Source: Colius striatus (lineage: Eukaryota; Chordata; Aves; Coliiformes; Coliidae). From it: 64,000 bases of DNA. The notes below the pieces were generated by a model. It was not told the origin of the DNA. It did not search any database and saw nothing but the letters and a program-made list of their open reading frames with translations. The position numbers were made by a program, and so were the translations under genes. The stretch is taken from positions 54,196,152 to 54,260,151 of the forward strand of contig NC_084763.1 of the NCBI RefSeq assembly GCF_028858725.1, in the 5' to 3' direction. Each line of letters starts with the position of its first letter. Position 1 is the stretch's first letter. Shown piece after piece: positions 1 to 13,800 of this stretch.

Positions 1-330
1 GGTGCAATCACCCAGAGCTACTGGTGGCTCTCAGTCCTGCCATTGCCCTCCATGGGTTGCAGAGAGACAGCTGCACTCTTACCACGGGCTGCAGGGTAGT
101 CTCCAGTCTGGCACTCCTCCTTCTCTGACTGTGAGGTCTACACAGTCACCTCCATCTTGGACCACTCCTCCTCACTTCCTCTTCTCCTTCACATTTCTCT
201 TTTTAAATAATGATGGCAGAGGCACGAGACTGGCCCAGCCAGGCTGGAGGTGGGTCCAAAACTCAGAGCCAGGGGAAGTTTAGAGAACTGCTTACAAGGA
301 CCAGCACTGCAGCCCCCTTTCTCTTCTGCT
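1..330 (+). repeat. Possible LTR-derived interspersed repeat fragment at window edge
   Basis: A C/T-rich stretch with CCACGGGCTGCAGGGTAG and ACTCCTCCTTCTCTGACTG, which recalls a common avian LTR-type repeat. Recognition is from memory; it is cut by the window edge, and no termini are visible. Confidence 0.35.
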
Positions 331-1142
331 AAGCAAGACGTGACTCCACACAAATCCATGACAATGCTTTATTCCCACAAACATTTTTACAGGGAAATGA
401 GAAGAAAAAAATACTGTGAAATAATGTGTTTGCTCCAATTCCACTAGAAGCTTTAGGTGTAATATTACATTTTCCATACTGCATTACTCAATAAGAGTAG
501 GAAATGATTTATTCAACTGTTCACTGCCCTGTAACTGAAGTTAAGATAAAAAACCAGAAGTGTTGACATGGCAATCGGTGTTTCTGATGATACAGCTTTT
601 AGACATTGCTTATTTCCACAACAGTGGAAAGACAGCATCTGTAGTTACATAGCTAGGTATAGAGTCCACTGTTTGTTTCAAGAGGCTGTAAGTTCATCAT
701 TTAAACCAAAGCTGAGGTTGATTTCCTTCTGAAGACTGTTTCGTAGGACAGCTGGCTTCCTTCTGCAAAGCCCAAGAAATGAAAGAGATGACAGAGGAGC
801 AGAAAACTCTCTCTGAAAGGACACGACACTTGTTTTTGTGAAAGCTGTGATGAAGACAACAGTTTATTGCTCAAATGTCACAATTTCCAAAAACAACAGG
901 GTATATCTGCAATAGCTAAGAGTCATTTACCTTTTAGACACATTGCAGGGATCTGACATGGTTATTTAAGATATATGACACACAGCCATATTCAAGGTAC
1001 TCAAGAACTTGAAACACTCCAGCTGAGTGAAGCTCACTTCTGTTCAACTTTTGGCACTAATAACAAGAATTAGTAGAAAATGCAGTACTACAGGGGTTCA
1101 GAACAGAGGTACATCAATAAATTGTCTCTTAAATTGTGTCCA

Positions 1143-1690
1143 GCAGGTCAAAGGAGGCTCTCCTCCCCCTCTACTCTGCCCTGGTGAGGCCTCATCTGGA
1201 GTCCTGTGTCCAGTTTTGGGCTCCTCAGCTCAAGGACAGGGAACTTCTGGAGAGAGTCCAGCACAGGGCAACCAAGATGATCAGGGGACTGGAGCATCTT
1301 TCTTACAAGTGAAGGCTGTAGAACCTGGGACTGTTCAGCCTGGAGAAGACTGAGGCGGGGGATCTCATTAACAAAAGTATTTAAAAGGTGACTGTCAAGA
1401 GGATGGGGCAGCCTTTCTTTATGGTGTCTCAAGTGACAGGACAAGGAGTAATGCACAAAAGCTGGAACAAAAAAAGTTCCTCTTAAACATATAGAAAAGT
1501 TTCTCTTCTGTAGGGGTGAGGGAGCCCTGGCACAGGCTGCCCAGGGAGGGTGTGGAGTCTCCTTCTCTGAAGGCTTTCACAAGCCACCTGGACATGTTCT
1601 CATGTGACCTGAGCTACGTGGACCTGCTTTAGCAGGGGGATTGGACTGGATGATCTCTAGAGATCCCTTCCAACCCTACCATTCTGTGTA
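1143..1690 (+). mobile_element. CR1 LINE 3' fragment, plus orientation
   Basis: Typical CR1 3' sequence: a diverged ORF2 end followed by the non-coding tail, ending GATCTCTAGAGATCCCTTCC and the CATTCTGTG type terminus. Confidence 0.88.
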
Positions 1691-3744
1691 ACTGTCCTCT
1701 TACAGACTCTAATAATGCACACTTGCAGAATTGGACAAATAAGCATAAACTGAATATTTCTTCCTTGCTCCATCATCCTGTTTCCTTTGGATTAAAGGGT
1801 TAAGAAACTTCTTGAGCCAGAGGTCACATTTTGATGACTGTATTCAATAGCCCCTATGGCAAATACACTTTTTACAAATGTCATGCTATGGCAATTAAAA
1901 AGCTCAAAACTTTATAGGCTTCCATAATATTTACCTTGTCTTATAACTGAAAGCTCCTGGTGCATTTAGGCTGTTGCATCCAGTAACCCCATAACAATGT
2001 TAATCACTTTGTTAACTGTCTGTAACTGCACAGGTTTTCTTTTCCCAGATACATTACTGTGACTTTCATAACATTGAACTCAGTTTCCTTTTTTTGTAAT
2101 CTTCTAACTCAGCAGTGGACAAATCTTCTGCAGGTGTCAACAATCAAGCTCTAATTTTGACAAACATGAATAATTATGAGCAATCAGTAAATGCCATCAG
2201 TAGCCCTTTCATCCACGTGACTCGGGAGTTTTTGAATAGCACATGACCTGTATCCTCCACATAATTGTTGGTTCCTTCTAGTAGGGTTGTTAGGCCTGAT
2301 TTGCTAATACAAAACTCACATTTACTCTTCCATAAACTATCATAATTTCCTTATTCTTTCCATATTACTGTTTTAACCTGTCTACCTTGCAGAAAATTGG
2401 ATTAGCTGTCTTATTGTTTCCTCAAGAAACATAAAGATTGTTTGAAGACTGATGTGGTATCTGTGACTTGCTATTCCTTTGGCACTGGAGCTGTTTTCAA
2501 GAACGGGTTATGTACTAGAGCTAAGAGCAATTTTGAGTTCTTTTAGAACAACTTCTACGATATTTTTGCCCTTTTTTTTCTCATAAAGTATGTGGAATTT
2601 GAATGGAATGTGATTGGTAGTACAGTGACCTTCACCTGAACGAGGCCTTGTGTTCTTGAGATGTTCTGTTCTGAGATTTTGCTCCAAAAAGCAGTGATGT
2701 ATGTGTACATGTGCTGTCTGCATGATAGCCCATATGAGAAATACAAATCCATGTGCAGGCAACTGAAATCTTCCATTATTACTGCCTTCTTTACCTGAGG
2801 TCTCACAATCTGTTGTGGTCAACAGCATCTTAGTGAACAGTTCACGACACCAAAAATGGGAGAAAATAAATACTGTTTAGCAATTACACTAATGCTCTCC
2901 GCTGTGTCAAAGTCTGATTGTTCTAAGTGCAATTCCATTTCACTTCTTGAAAAAATCTGTAAGGAAATAAGTGTACCTCATCAGAGTCTGGAAAGGCATA
3001 AAACCCACAAAATGGATGTTTACTGGAAAACACTAAAAGGACATTTACAGCTAGACTAGTGATGATGTGAGATATCTTCATCCTGGCAGTAACTCTAGGA
3101 AGTTGGAAATAAAAGTGATTGTATTTATATCCTCAAGAGGAGCAAACGTGGTGTGTAAACAAATTTCTGGACCAGCCTCAGGAGAATTTGTCAGTTCTGT
3201 GTCACTAATGATAACAAGCTAATGTTCTTTGCACTTTTTTAGACTTCCCAGTCTTAAGATTTAAAAGCAATTAACTGATCCCGAGAATGTTTCTGCGAGA
3301 TAAACACATATTATTATCCCTTTATTAGTGAGGAAGAGGCTGAAGCAGAGTTTTTGATTTGAAACATAATGAGCTGATTACCAGAACCAAGAGTGAATCA
3401 CCCACATCCTCTGTTGCTAATACTGTACAAACTGACCTTAATAACGTATAGCATCACAGTACTGGGACCGTAAAGTGACAGTCCCACAAGAAAGAAAAGA
3501 GGAACAAAGAAAATGTGCATCACTTTCCTATTTGGGCATCACTTACAAGTAAAACACAAGACTTATAAGGAACAAGACGCAAAGGTCACAGTAGACTAAA
3601 AGAAATAAAGGAGACAGTTCCAGACAGAAAGAGAAGACCAGGACATTATCTCACTCAGTATCTAAAGAACTAATTTTGCAATGAATCATTGAATCACTTC
3701 TCTCTCACCTCCACTGTAGTTACTTGGTTTGCCTCAGGTTCTTA
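1691..3744. other. Intergenic, nothing recognised
   Basis: AT-rich sequence without convincing exons, RNA genes or repeats by eye. Confidence 0.5.
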
Positions 3745-4255
3745 CCTACTTCGTTTCGAGCAAACCTCGCGCCTGCAGGCTGGCAGCGCCTCAGCAGGAG
3801 AGCACAGCCTGCCCTTCTCCGGAGGGAGGTTGCTCGCTCCGCCCAGCGCAGTTAGCCTCCCTCCGTGCCACAGCTCTCTAGCTCCAGTGCCCCTCGACGG
3901 ACCGGACCGAAGCGAAGCGAACCGGCCCCGCGCAGCGTGCCGCTCGCCCGCTAGATGGCGCCGCTGGCTCCGCCAAGATGGCACTGCGCACGCCGCTGCG
4001 CGGGGGTTGCGCCGTGGCCGGTCTGTGCCGCATCTCCTTCGTCTGCCTCTCACCCGGGAAAGAAGTGTCCCAGCGCCCTGCGGCACGGGAGGCGGCCGAG
4101 GAGGCTTCCCTGCTCCCTGCCGGTGTGTGTGGGGCGGCGGAGCCCGTGCTGGCCGTGCGAGTGTGCGGAGAAGCAAGAGAGGAGTTCGGTGCTGTTAACG
4201 TGCAGAGCCAAGGGCTGCACATTTGACAAGGCTGCGGGCAACAGAGGCTCTCCGT
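3745..4255. promoter_or_regulatory. Isolated CpG island, candidate promoter of an unidentified gene
   Basis: A sharply CpG-rich block in otherwise AT-rich DNA, with CTAGATGGCGCCGCTGG and CCAAGATGGCAC (YY1-like) near 3953-3982. On the minus strand its left end is AGTAG|GTAAGAAC, a strong 5' splice site after 3746, compatible with a first exon running leftward. Conserved order in mammals would put SLC39A12 downstream of MRC1, but no SLC39A12 coding exon is visible here. Short open frames in the island are not credible proteins. Confidence 0.6.
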
Positions 4256-4544
4256 GGAGAGGAGTGCAGGGCACAAGAGGGATTTAGGAAGTCTCCCTTC
4301 AGTCTGAAGCACCGTTGCTCTCTGTATCAGACACCAGTGCGCTGCCCGTGCGGCAGGGAGGATGGACAAATCACCACAGCGTTGAAGTTGGAAGGGAAAT
4401 CACCGAGTCCAGCCTCTGTGCTGAGCTGGACTGTACTTGTCTGCAAACCTGGACACTCTGTAAACTCTCCAGGCAGACTGTGCTAATCTTCAAGGCTCAT
4501 ACCAAATCTGGGCTTTTTTTTTTTACTGGCAGAGGTTATGTTGT

Positions 4545-4870
4545 CATAGAATCATTGAATAGTTTGGAAAAGACCTTTAAGATCATTGAGTCCAACCACT
4601 AACCTCACACTGCCAAGCCCATCACTAAACCATATCCCTCAGCACCTCATCTATGTGTCTGTTGAATATCTCCAGGGATGGTGACACCACCTCCCCGGGC
4701 AGCCCGTTTCAATGCTTAATAACCCTCTTGGTGAAGAAGCTCTTCCTAATGTCCAATCTAAACCTGGCACAACTTGAACCTATTTTCTCTTGTCCTATCA
4801 TTGATTACTGGGGAGAAGAGACTGACTTCCACCTCACTACAGCCTCCTTTCTCTCTGATGATCGTTCCTC
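4545..4870 (-). mobile_element. CR1 LINE fragment, minus orientation
   Basis: Begins TCATAGAATCATTGAATAG (the reversed CR1 terminus) and continues through the CR1 3' region (AGACCTTTAAGATCATTGAG). The right boundary is approximate. Confidence 0.85.
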
Positions 4871-7026
4871 AGCCCACTGGCGACAGTCATGGGAGACATG
4901 GAGAAAGCATCTAAGGATGGGGAGGACCTTTCCCCAAAGCTTTCAGTTATGTTGCAATTCCAGGAGGTAGAAATAAAGGCTTACTTGTCAGCTATGGCTA
5001 ATCTATAAGATGGGAAGCCCTGTCCACAGTCCCTGGCTCCTGGAAATCTGGGATGCCACTGCAAACCTGTAATCTCAATGTCTGTGTGTGCTCTTGTAGG
5101 AAAAGCATTTCTCCATTTTGCAGCATCTGCAAAGCCACCCAGCAGTCGCCTCATCAAAAGTTCAGAATAATGTAAACTATCCAGTTTTTCTTTCTGTTAA
5201 GGAACTGAACTGAAAGTGATTTTACATATATAAGACTTTTTGAAGAGAAAAGAGAAATGGGAAAACAAATGGCTTGTGCAGAAACACTGGGATTTGGAAT
5301 TCAGTGTTGAAAGCATTAAGGGCCTGCACTGCCTTGTGCTGCTTAACTAAGTGCAACCCTGTGCAGTTAAACCAATTGCAACTCAGCCCTCTTCTGTGTC
5401 TATGCAATGCATGAGGCATGTGGACATTGTCTCAGCCATAACCAACATCAAGTCCAAAAGAAAAACACAGAGGAGTCAAGAGTGTTCACATGTATTCCTC
5501 TTTACCTCAGTGGCTATTCAATTGTTTGGGACTGAGTAGGTTGAATGATCCACCCTTGGTATGGCAATGCAAATGGCATAGTGATGACAGTGCCTGCCTG
5601 ACGTGAGCAGGTCTGGTCAGGGCCCTTTCCCCAAGTGTGAGCACCACTGCACTGACTCACTCTGCCCTCACCTATTTTCACTGCTGTTCTCACCACAGCA
5701 CTCTACATCTTTCCTGTTTCTGGAAGAGGCACTTAGGATCAGCCTCTTTGGTGCCTTGGTATCTTTCAGGACACTCTCTGTGCCTCCTGCATGGTGGTGA
5801 CACCAGCTCTTCCTCTGGAAGTCCTTCCCTGGGGGAATTCTCTCTTATGAGCTCACAGTTTTCACAGTCAGCCTACAAATACATTTAGTATCTTCTATTA
5901 TATATACATTTTTTGGAGGAGAGGAAGGTAATTATCAGATTCACTAACCTGGGCATATATATGGTGTGACCTAGCAGCCTGTACTATTTGTAAGTAGAGA
6001 ACAGGAAAAGCACTTACTCATCCAAAAGGCAAGTGTTAACTATATATTCCCAGATTTCTATAGCACATACCAGGAAACAATTTTATCTCTAGTCATCTCC
6101 ATGGGAAGCAGGTGGTGTTTTTCTCATTTGCACAGTTCTGTGCAAAGTTCTCTCAGCTATTTCCTATTTCCTCCTGAAAAAAAAAGCAGTGACTTTATCA
6201 CAGGAGCTGGTGTTACAGGACTTATTACAGTAATTTGGACAAAGTCTTTTTTGTTGGTTTTGGGAGTTTCTTACCAGGTGATACTTTTTTTACAAAGCTA
6301 GCCAAAGGTGTAGATTAATGTGTGTTGTTCCAGCAAAGGAGTGCAGGGCAAAAATGGAAAGCTCAAGCAGAAGCATGTTAACAAGACTGTCCAATGTCTT
6401 AAGTAGCCCTTGATAAAATGGCTGAAGTAAGTATTCCTAGAGGAAGGGAATACTCCCATTCTAAGTAAATATCAGTGACATTTTTATTTAGAAGTCTTTA
6501 CTGTTTACTGGATATCTAGAAAAAAAGTAAATAATAGAGGTAATACAAGTGTGTCCTCAAGCTGCTCAAGAATAGGCACAAAGGTCCAGATGCAGAAGTC
6601 TATTTCATTTATTCCAGATACTCTCTTCTCTTTGAAAAGTATCTTTAGTATGGCATTGTCTTTTTGTCAGTCAGAGACCTTGAGCACAGGCAGAGGGTAA
6701 GAAAATCTGACTACAGGTCTCACAGAAGAGCCAAGAAGAGAGTCTGTTTCTCATTACATTTAATAGAAGCTCTTCTGCTCTAGCTCTCCTCCTCCACATC
6801 CTTCATTGGGGTCTGTTAGTCCCATGGCTTGGAGAAAGGTGTTTGCATAAGTTAGAAGGGATGCTGCATGTCTTAAAATACACAGAATGATAAACTGTCT
6901 GCTGAGGCAAACATTGCTGCTGTGTACAATTGAAGAAAAGCTGAAAGGGAATTTAGGCAACACACTATCAAATGAAATGACAACAAAAAATCAAAGATTA
7001 TTGTTTTCAAAAAGTACATTGGTGAT
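4871..7026. other. Intergenic, nothing recognised
   Basis: Flank beyond the 3' end of copy 1. No exon with conserved coding signature on either strand and no clear repeat. Confidence 0.5.
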
Positions 7027-7032
7027 TTTATT
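7027..7032 (-). other. Candidate poly(A) signal for MRC1L copy 1
   Basis: TTTATT on the plus strand reads AATAAA on the minus strand, about 620 bases past the stop. It is the first canonical hexamer downstream; further ones occur near 6609 and 6483. The transcript end is inferred only. Confidence 0.4.
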
Positions 7033-7648
7033 TCTCTAAACTAGATAGTTGCATAATGCATTACAAGATAGCCATTTGTTATAGATCCTTGGATTTAAAA
7101 GGGGGCATCTCTGCATATTGAAAGCGTCATAACTGAAATAAAACCCAATGGAGAGATGATTATTGATTTGAACATGACAGAAAAATGTTGATATTTACAG
7201 AATAATAGAAAAGTGTAAGGCTGTAGGAAATGGCACAATTACTCCCAAAATTAAGATTAAAAGTAGGAATTAAAAGTTTCTTTGATGATTTTCCATATTT
7301 TAATCTATTTTTAGGTAGGGAAATAATATTTCATTCACAAATACAGGTATTTTAACAGATTTTACATTAATTAAAAGATCATAAACTGTAAAGCTGAAAA
7401 TAGGAAATGAGGAGTGTTTTTGTGAAAAAGATAATTGTTCTCCTCAAACTAAACAAAAGCATCTCTGTTAGACTTGGGATGGAATTTTGGAGGGATTATG
7501 TATCTGTGCATACTTATATAAATCCATGAACTTTATATTTGTGAAGAGAGGATACTATTATCTGGGTTGTAAATGCAAAGTTGGCGTAAGGTTTCACTGA
7601 TTCATTGGCTGGTTCTTGTTACTTGGAATGTATGGGCATTTTGTCATG

Positions 7649-7845
7649 CTACATGTCAGTATGTGCATCTTCTTGGATATCATCAGTTGCTTCTGGTCCA
7701 CTCATTCTGGCTGAAATAGGTAGAAGGTTTCGTGTTTTCCTCCTCAAGAAGAAATAAGTTACACTTCCAGCAACAACTACAGAAAAGGCTAGAAGAACGA
7801 ACAGCCAAACAATGCCAGTGGAAAGTACTTTCTCTCTTTTTCCTT
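7649..7845 (-). CDS. MRC1L: MRC1L copy 1 exon 30: membrane segment, tail and stop
   Basis: Encodes [10 protein letters not shown], a hydrophobic span ([20 protein letters not shown] then FFL), a basic stop-transfer RRKTR and a 31-residue tail ending EDAHTDM, with TAG at 7649-7651. The tail has no Tyr, Phe or Trp, so it lacks the aromatic endocytosis motif of mammalian MRC1. NLLP gives a dileucine pair without the usual upstream acidic residue. Confidence 0.93.
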
Positions 7846-10800
7846 CTGGAAGTAGATAAAATTGGATCAACACCTTTGATCTTAAGAAACTTCAGAATCT
7901 ATTAATAAATGGGATTTCTTTAACCAGAAATCACACACATGTCATATGCATTTAGATTTTCAGTTCAACAAGAGGTTTTGGCATTTTTTACTAAAAAACC
8001 AAAATAAAATGTAATTCCACCTGTTCCAAACCCACTTTACTTCAAAATCAGAACTCATAGAATGTTAAGGGTTGGAAGGGACCTCGAAAGATCATCCACT
8101 CCCATCCCCCTGCCAGAGCAGGGCCACCTAGAGCAGATCACACAGGAACTCATCCAAGTGAGTCTTGAATGTCTCTAGAGAAGGAGACTCCACACCCCAT
8201 CTGGGCAGCCCCTGCCAGTGCTCCCTCACCTGAACAGGGAAGAAGCTTTTCCTTGTGTTTCTTTGGAAGCTCCCATGTTCTAGCTTTTACTCATTGCCCC
8301 TTGTCCTATCATTGGCCATCACCGAGAACAGCCTGGCTGCATCCTGCTGACATTCACCCTTTACATATTTGTAAAGATAAATGAGGTCACCCCTCAGTTT
8401 CCTCTTCTCCAAGCTCAAGAGCCCCAGCTCCCTCAGCCCTTCGTCATTCGGGAGATGTTCCACTCCCATCATCTTTGTGGCCCTGTCCTGAACTCTCTCC
8501 AGCACTCCCTGTCCTTGAACTGAGGGGCCCAGAACTGGACACAATATTCCAGATGTGGTCTCATGAAGGCAGAGTAGAGGGGGAGCAGAACCTCTCTCGA
8601 CCTACTGCCACAGCCCTTCTAATACACCCCAGGATGCCATTGGCCTTCTTGGCCACAAGGACACATCGCTGGTTCATGCTCATCCTGCTGCCCACCAGGA
8701 TCGTCATGTCCTTTTCCCTTACACTGCTCTCTAAGAGTTCATTCCCCAACCTGTACAGGTACATATGAAGTTTATAGACTTTTTGATTTTTAATATTCTC
8801 AAAATGAATACCTAGAAACTATATAATTGTGTTTTTTGGTGTGTTTGAGGAACTATTTCTCCTTTAAAGGAAGTATACTTACCTGTATTTTCTGTTGAGG
8901 TCTCTGTGTTTTCAGGAGCTTTTGGAAGGAAAAAGAAAATGTTTATTCTGAGAGCTTTAAAAAAAACTGACACAATTTAACTTCCAAAATCCAGATGTTC
9001 CTGACAGTCGCCCCTCAACCTACTTGCTGGTGACAATCACTCTCCCAGGGATAGTCCTAAGCATATGTAAATTATTGGCTCTTTCATTTCAAGAGCATCT
9101 GACCTCCTCAGTTGAGATGCCCAACATGAAATTAGAGTGAGATTTCTGTTATTTCTGAAAGTGTTTTCAAATATGCTATTTTCTGAGAAACTGACTGCAA
9201 GATCCTTACTCATTTTAAGATACTCTCTGAAACAGAGATCATTTACTGTGCCAGTGCTCCCTCATCCTCAAAGAATTTTTCCCTTATGTTTAAGTGGAAC
9301 TTTTTGTGTTCCAGCTTTTGTCCATTACCCCTTGTCCTATCACTGGACTCTACAGAAAAATCCTCTTGACATACACCTTTCAAATACTTGTAAGTATTAA
9401 TGAGGTTACCCCTCTGTCTCCTCTTTTATAGGCTGAACAGTTAGAGGTCCCACAGCCTTTCCTCATAAGGAAGATGCTCTAGTCTCCTCATCATCTTGGT
9501 GACCTTGTGCTGGACTCTCTCCAGCAGTTACTTGTCCCTCTTGAGCTGGGGAGCCCAGAACTGGACACAGGACTCCAGATGAGGCCTCACCAGGGCAGAG
9601 TAGAGGGGGAGGAGAACCTCCCTCCAACTACTGGAAAACATAGGAGTCTGACATATTCAATATATTCATGATGACTGCATGGGACTGATGGTAATTTACA
9701 GGAATTATGGGAGATGGACCCTTCTGAGGAGATACTCAGAAGCCATGCAGGACTCCTCAGTATTCAGGCAGCTGAATCTTCCTATTAGGGACTGTTGCCT
9801 TTACACAGAAACCTACATTGTTTCACATTGTTTTATTATACAATGCAAATACATTAGCAAGAGTTATTAAGCTTAGTGTGTTAGAAATATTACTTACTTT
9901 TAGGCTTTTTACAGATATATCCTTTTTTGAAAGAGCAGATGTTGGTGTTCCAGGTGCCAGAAAATGCACAGACTTCTCCACAATCTTTATGCCGTCTGTT
10001 TGAAGGTTCTCCTATTTGCCAGTTGACAAAATCCATTGCAGATTTGTCTGTCCATAACCACTGTCCTAATATTTAAAATTTAAATATTTCACAATGTAGA
10101 AAAGACAGGGGGGCTTAGATAGACAAAAATAAATTGTGATGGGGAAAAGATAAGTTTGTAACATGAATAGGTAGATGTTTCAGCTACATTACTAAGCATA
10201 TGTAGGCATGCTTTGAAAGAGACTTTGTATATGTATATATGTACATTTTTTTTAATACTTTGATGTATACAAAGTTGCTTTCTTTTTGATACACCATTAT
10301 TTTGTATGATTAAATACAGAAGACATTACCATCATCATTTTTCTTTAGGCCTATCCAAAAGTTTGGTGATTTTCCGTGGAGTATCTCAATGGTGTGTGCC
10401 AAAAAGTTTGCTTCAGTATAATCTCCTACTGATACCAAATTAGCAGCTGAAAAAAAAATATGAATGAATACATCATCATTTCTCATTTTCTTGCAGCTTA
10501 AGTCAATAAACACAAAAAGTATGCAAAAAGATATAAAAGATATCAATTCATGCATGTAACATTCACTAGTGTCCTTGTGGTTGCTATATTGCCATATTGT
10601 ATTTTGAGCATGACTGTGAGTTAAATGAATTCAAATCAGCACAAAGACATGTATTTTTGTTTAGTCTTTTATATTTTAGAGAAGAAAAATTTCTCTCCTG
10701 TAACACTTTTTGGACAGGTCCAACAAGAATCCAGAATGTGGTACAAGTAATGTGAAGTGACACATATGATGTAGCCAGCACCATGCATGTTGCCACTATA

Positions 10801-13800
10801 GCTCTGTCACCCACCAGTAGCTGGGCAGTATTTTTCACAGTACCTGATGCTATGTACTGCAAGGGTAGAGAGGGACGTGTAAGTAGCTAGAGGTTGTAGT
10901 CCAGAGAGTGTCCAGAAGTTTGTTTATAACTGCCAAGTGCCTTGAATTTCAGATACACAAAACTGTGCTGGAGTCATCAGGAAATGACCATCTTCTTGAC
11001 TCAGACAGTGGGTAACAACTAGGCAAAAGTATAGGAATTTAGGTTGTGGACCAGTGTCACAGAATCACAGAATCAAGAAGGGAAGCCAGGAGACCCACAT
11101 GGTTAAATAGGGAACTATTGGGCAAACTCAAGTGGAAGAGCCTCCACTGCTGTTTCTGCAAGACTATATGTATTTTACTGGATGATGAAAGCTAAACAAC
11201 TCCTCCATGTCATTTGTTCTCCAGCCAGTGAGGTCCACTTAAACTGTGCTCTGGAATTAACTAAGAAAAGTTTCCCATAATTTTGTGTCTCCTAGTTTAC
11301 ACTCTGTATGGATTCTCTCTTGTTTGGGGAAGAGAAAGCTAACCCTGCAGTCTGTGCCTTAGAGGGACTCTAAGTGTTCACCTCCTACTGATTTCCATAG
11401 ATCTAGCAAGAATTTCTCGTGACACTCATGTTTTAGCTGATATTTGAGATATCAAATACTTCTGTCTCTGACAAAGTTTAGTTTTATTGTGAAAAAGTAT
11501 GCTCAGAAAAGCAAGCTAAAATGAGTCAAGTTTAAAGTCTTAAAGTAATTTAAGGTTTGCTTAGCAAGATGATCCATTATTTTGTGTGTTTAATTACATG
11601 TTCAGTCTTTCTGAAACAAAACACTCACCTAGTCGGGTGCATTCCTCATGAGCTTGAGACCAGCTTCTTTTCCTGGAGGCCTCAAAGTAATAGCAGTGAC
11701 CATGGAAAGGTATCCAAGATCTGTGTCCTCTTGATTCGGGGCATTTTCCAGGAAGCTGCGAGGGCTCAGTAGGGGCTATGACTGATAACACATCAGGTAG
11801 TTGGAATCCAGTTATTTCATTAAATTTCCCCATTATAATGGTAAGACAAAACTAAACAGACTGTATCAGGTTTGTCAGCATAGAAGAAATTAACTGTGTT
11901 CTAAAAAGAGCTTGAATATGGTTTTGATTTTGTGTTTGAAAGAATATTCTCTCTCGTATTTATTTCTCAAGGTGGTTATGATAGATTCTAATGATTATTT
12001 TTGTAATTACAGGAAGAAATTATTAGCTAAGCAGCTTTAAATATTGATATGACTTCTTCCTAGAATCATAAAAGAAATGAAGCATGTTCTAAGAAGAGCT
12101 TCAATATGTCTTTCATATTTTGAGAGGACATTTTTCCTCTTAGATATTTATCAAGGTGATTATGAAGATATAATAGTCTATAAGAAATACAGGTTCTAAT
12201 TATTTTTTGCAATTACTCCAATCAATGAAATATCCAGCTGCTTTTCTGGCTTAAATGTGTGCCTGCTTAGTTAAAACTGCCATTTAAAAAGATGTCTTCT
12301 GACACTTCAGACTCATTTCTTGACAGTATCAACAACTTACAACAAAAACTGTGATTGTGAATGAAAGTGTTGGTTTAGCTAAACATGGCTTGCAGGAGTT
12401 TTCATTAAACTGCACCCTGAGTAAATTCCATAGTGATTGATATATCAGGAAGATTTTGGATGAGAACATAAATGCAGATGGAATGAAAATGAAATGTTCT
12501 GCCAAGTGACGTTTTCTTCCTGTGGGTCTTCTACAGTCTATTTCTTTTCCTATTAAGGAACAATCATCTCTCAAATTAGATTTCCAGAATATGAAAGTGG
12601 AAAGAGACATTAGATATCAAATATGAGGATTTTTGGCAAATTATATCATCTCAGAATGTAATTTGACATACAATTCTAAGTTTTCTAATGATTTGAGGTC
12701 TTCCATAACAATAAGAGAAGACTATAGCTGAATTGTGAATTTGTATTTATACTTATTTCCATAGAATTTATAGAAGTTTGTGCTTCATCTTTATGCTCAC
12801 AGGTGACATGAAGTTGATATATCATTCTAGAATTTCTGACAAATGTTTGTCCTGTCTGTTCTTAGCAACCTGTAGTGATAGAGATTCCCTGACCAGTCCA
12901 AAATACTTGTTAAGGCTTCTGTACTGATAAAATTCCTTGCTCTATGTCTGTTGGACTTCTGCAGCTCAAACATTGAGAAAAAATTTAATTCTTAGTGCTC
13001 ATTTTTAGTATTTAAAAATGATAATCTGGTTTCTCATTTGTTTCTGAGTCTTTTGTACAACTCCAACTATAATATTTCCTTTCAATTCTTGTTTCCTGGT
13101 TATCTGAAAACCCTGGCTGACTGAGAGCATTTTTAAGCCCCAACTGGATACAAAATTTCATCTGATGTCTAATCAAAACAGGTCTCATAGCAAGGTAATT
13201 ACTTTTCTTATTAGAATAAATACTCCAATCCTTGGCTTCTTAGGCTCTTGGTAATTATTATTACAAATTTATTTACTTCTGGGAAGAATTTATGTCAATA
13301 GGTAAAGCTGATTAGCTAGCTAGTCATGTCTTCCTGTATACTAATGTATAAAGCAAGTATTTTTCCAGTGGCTTATCATACTTAACACAGTTGATAAATG
13401 TACACACCCTCTAGTTAAAATACTTATATTCAATTGCTTACCATCTGATTTTTTACAGACAGAAAATAGTTCTTCCTTGCAAGAAATTGTCTTCCAGGTG
13501 CCATCAATGTCTAAATAGACACAAGCTAATCTCTGTTTTGGTTCCCCACTGGACCACTTTCTGTAAATTAATCTCCATCTGTCAATCCATTGATACTTGC
13601 CATTGGTCTGGAAGGAAAATCTATGTATTACTTTCAAGGTTGCCAAAAGTGACATTCCTACTACACAAGATCCTCAACAGGGCTCTCATGTAACCAGTGT
13701 GGAATCATATGCTTACTAATGTCCCCTTTTTGTGCTTATAAATGCTAATTGGATCAAAATCTACAATATCTCTTATCCACAAATGTGAATGCAGACTGGG

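Noticed and set aside
2508-2828. 106-residue minus-strand open frame opening MLLTTTDCETSG with a GTAAAG donor-like site, considered as a first coding exon of the flanking gene
   Set aside because: No resemblance to the expected neighbours and no hydrophobic leader; the donor match is weak and could be chance.
3689-4369. Several overlapping 80-170-residue open frames on both strands in the CpG island
   Set aside because: GC-rich sequence lacks stop codons by chance; frames overlap on both strands, are Arg/Ala/Pro-rich and match no family I know.
8287-8764. Short minus-strand open frames with reverse-transcriptase-like C-termini
   Set aside because: They are remnants of CR1 ORF2 inside the CR1 fragment, not host genes.
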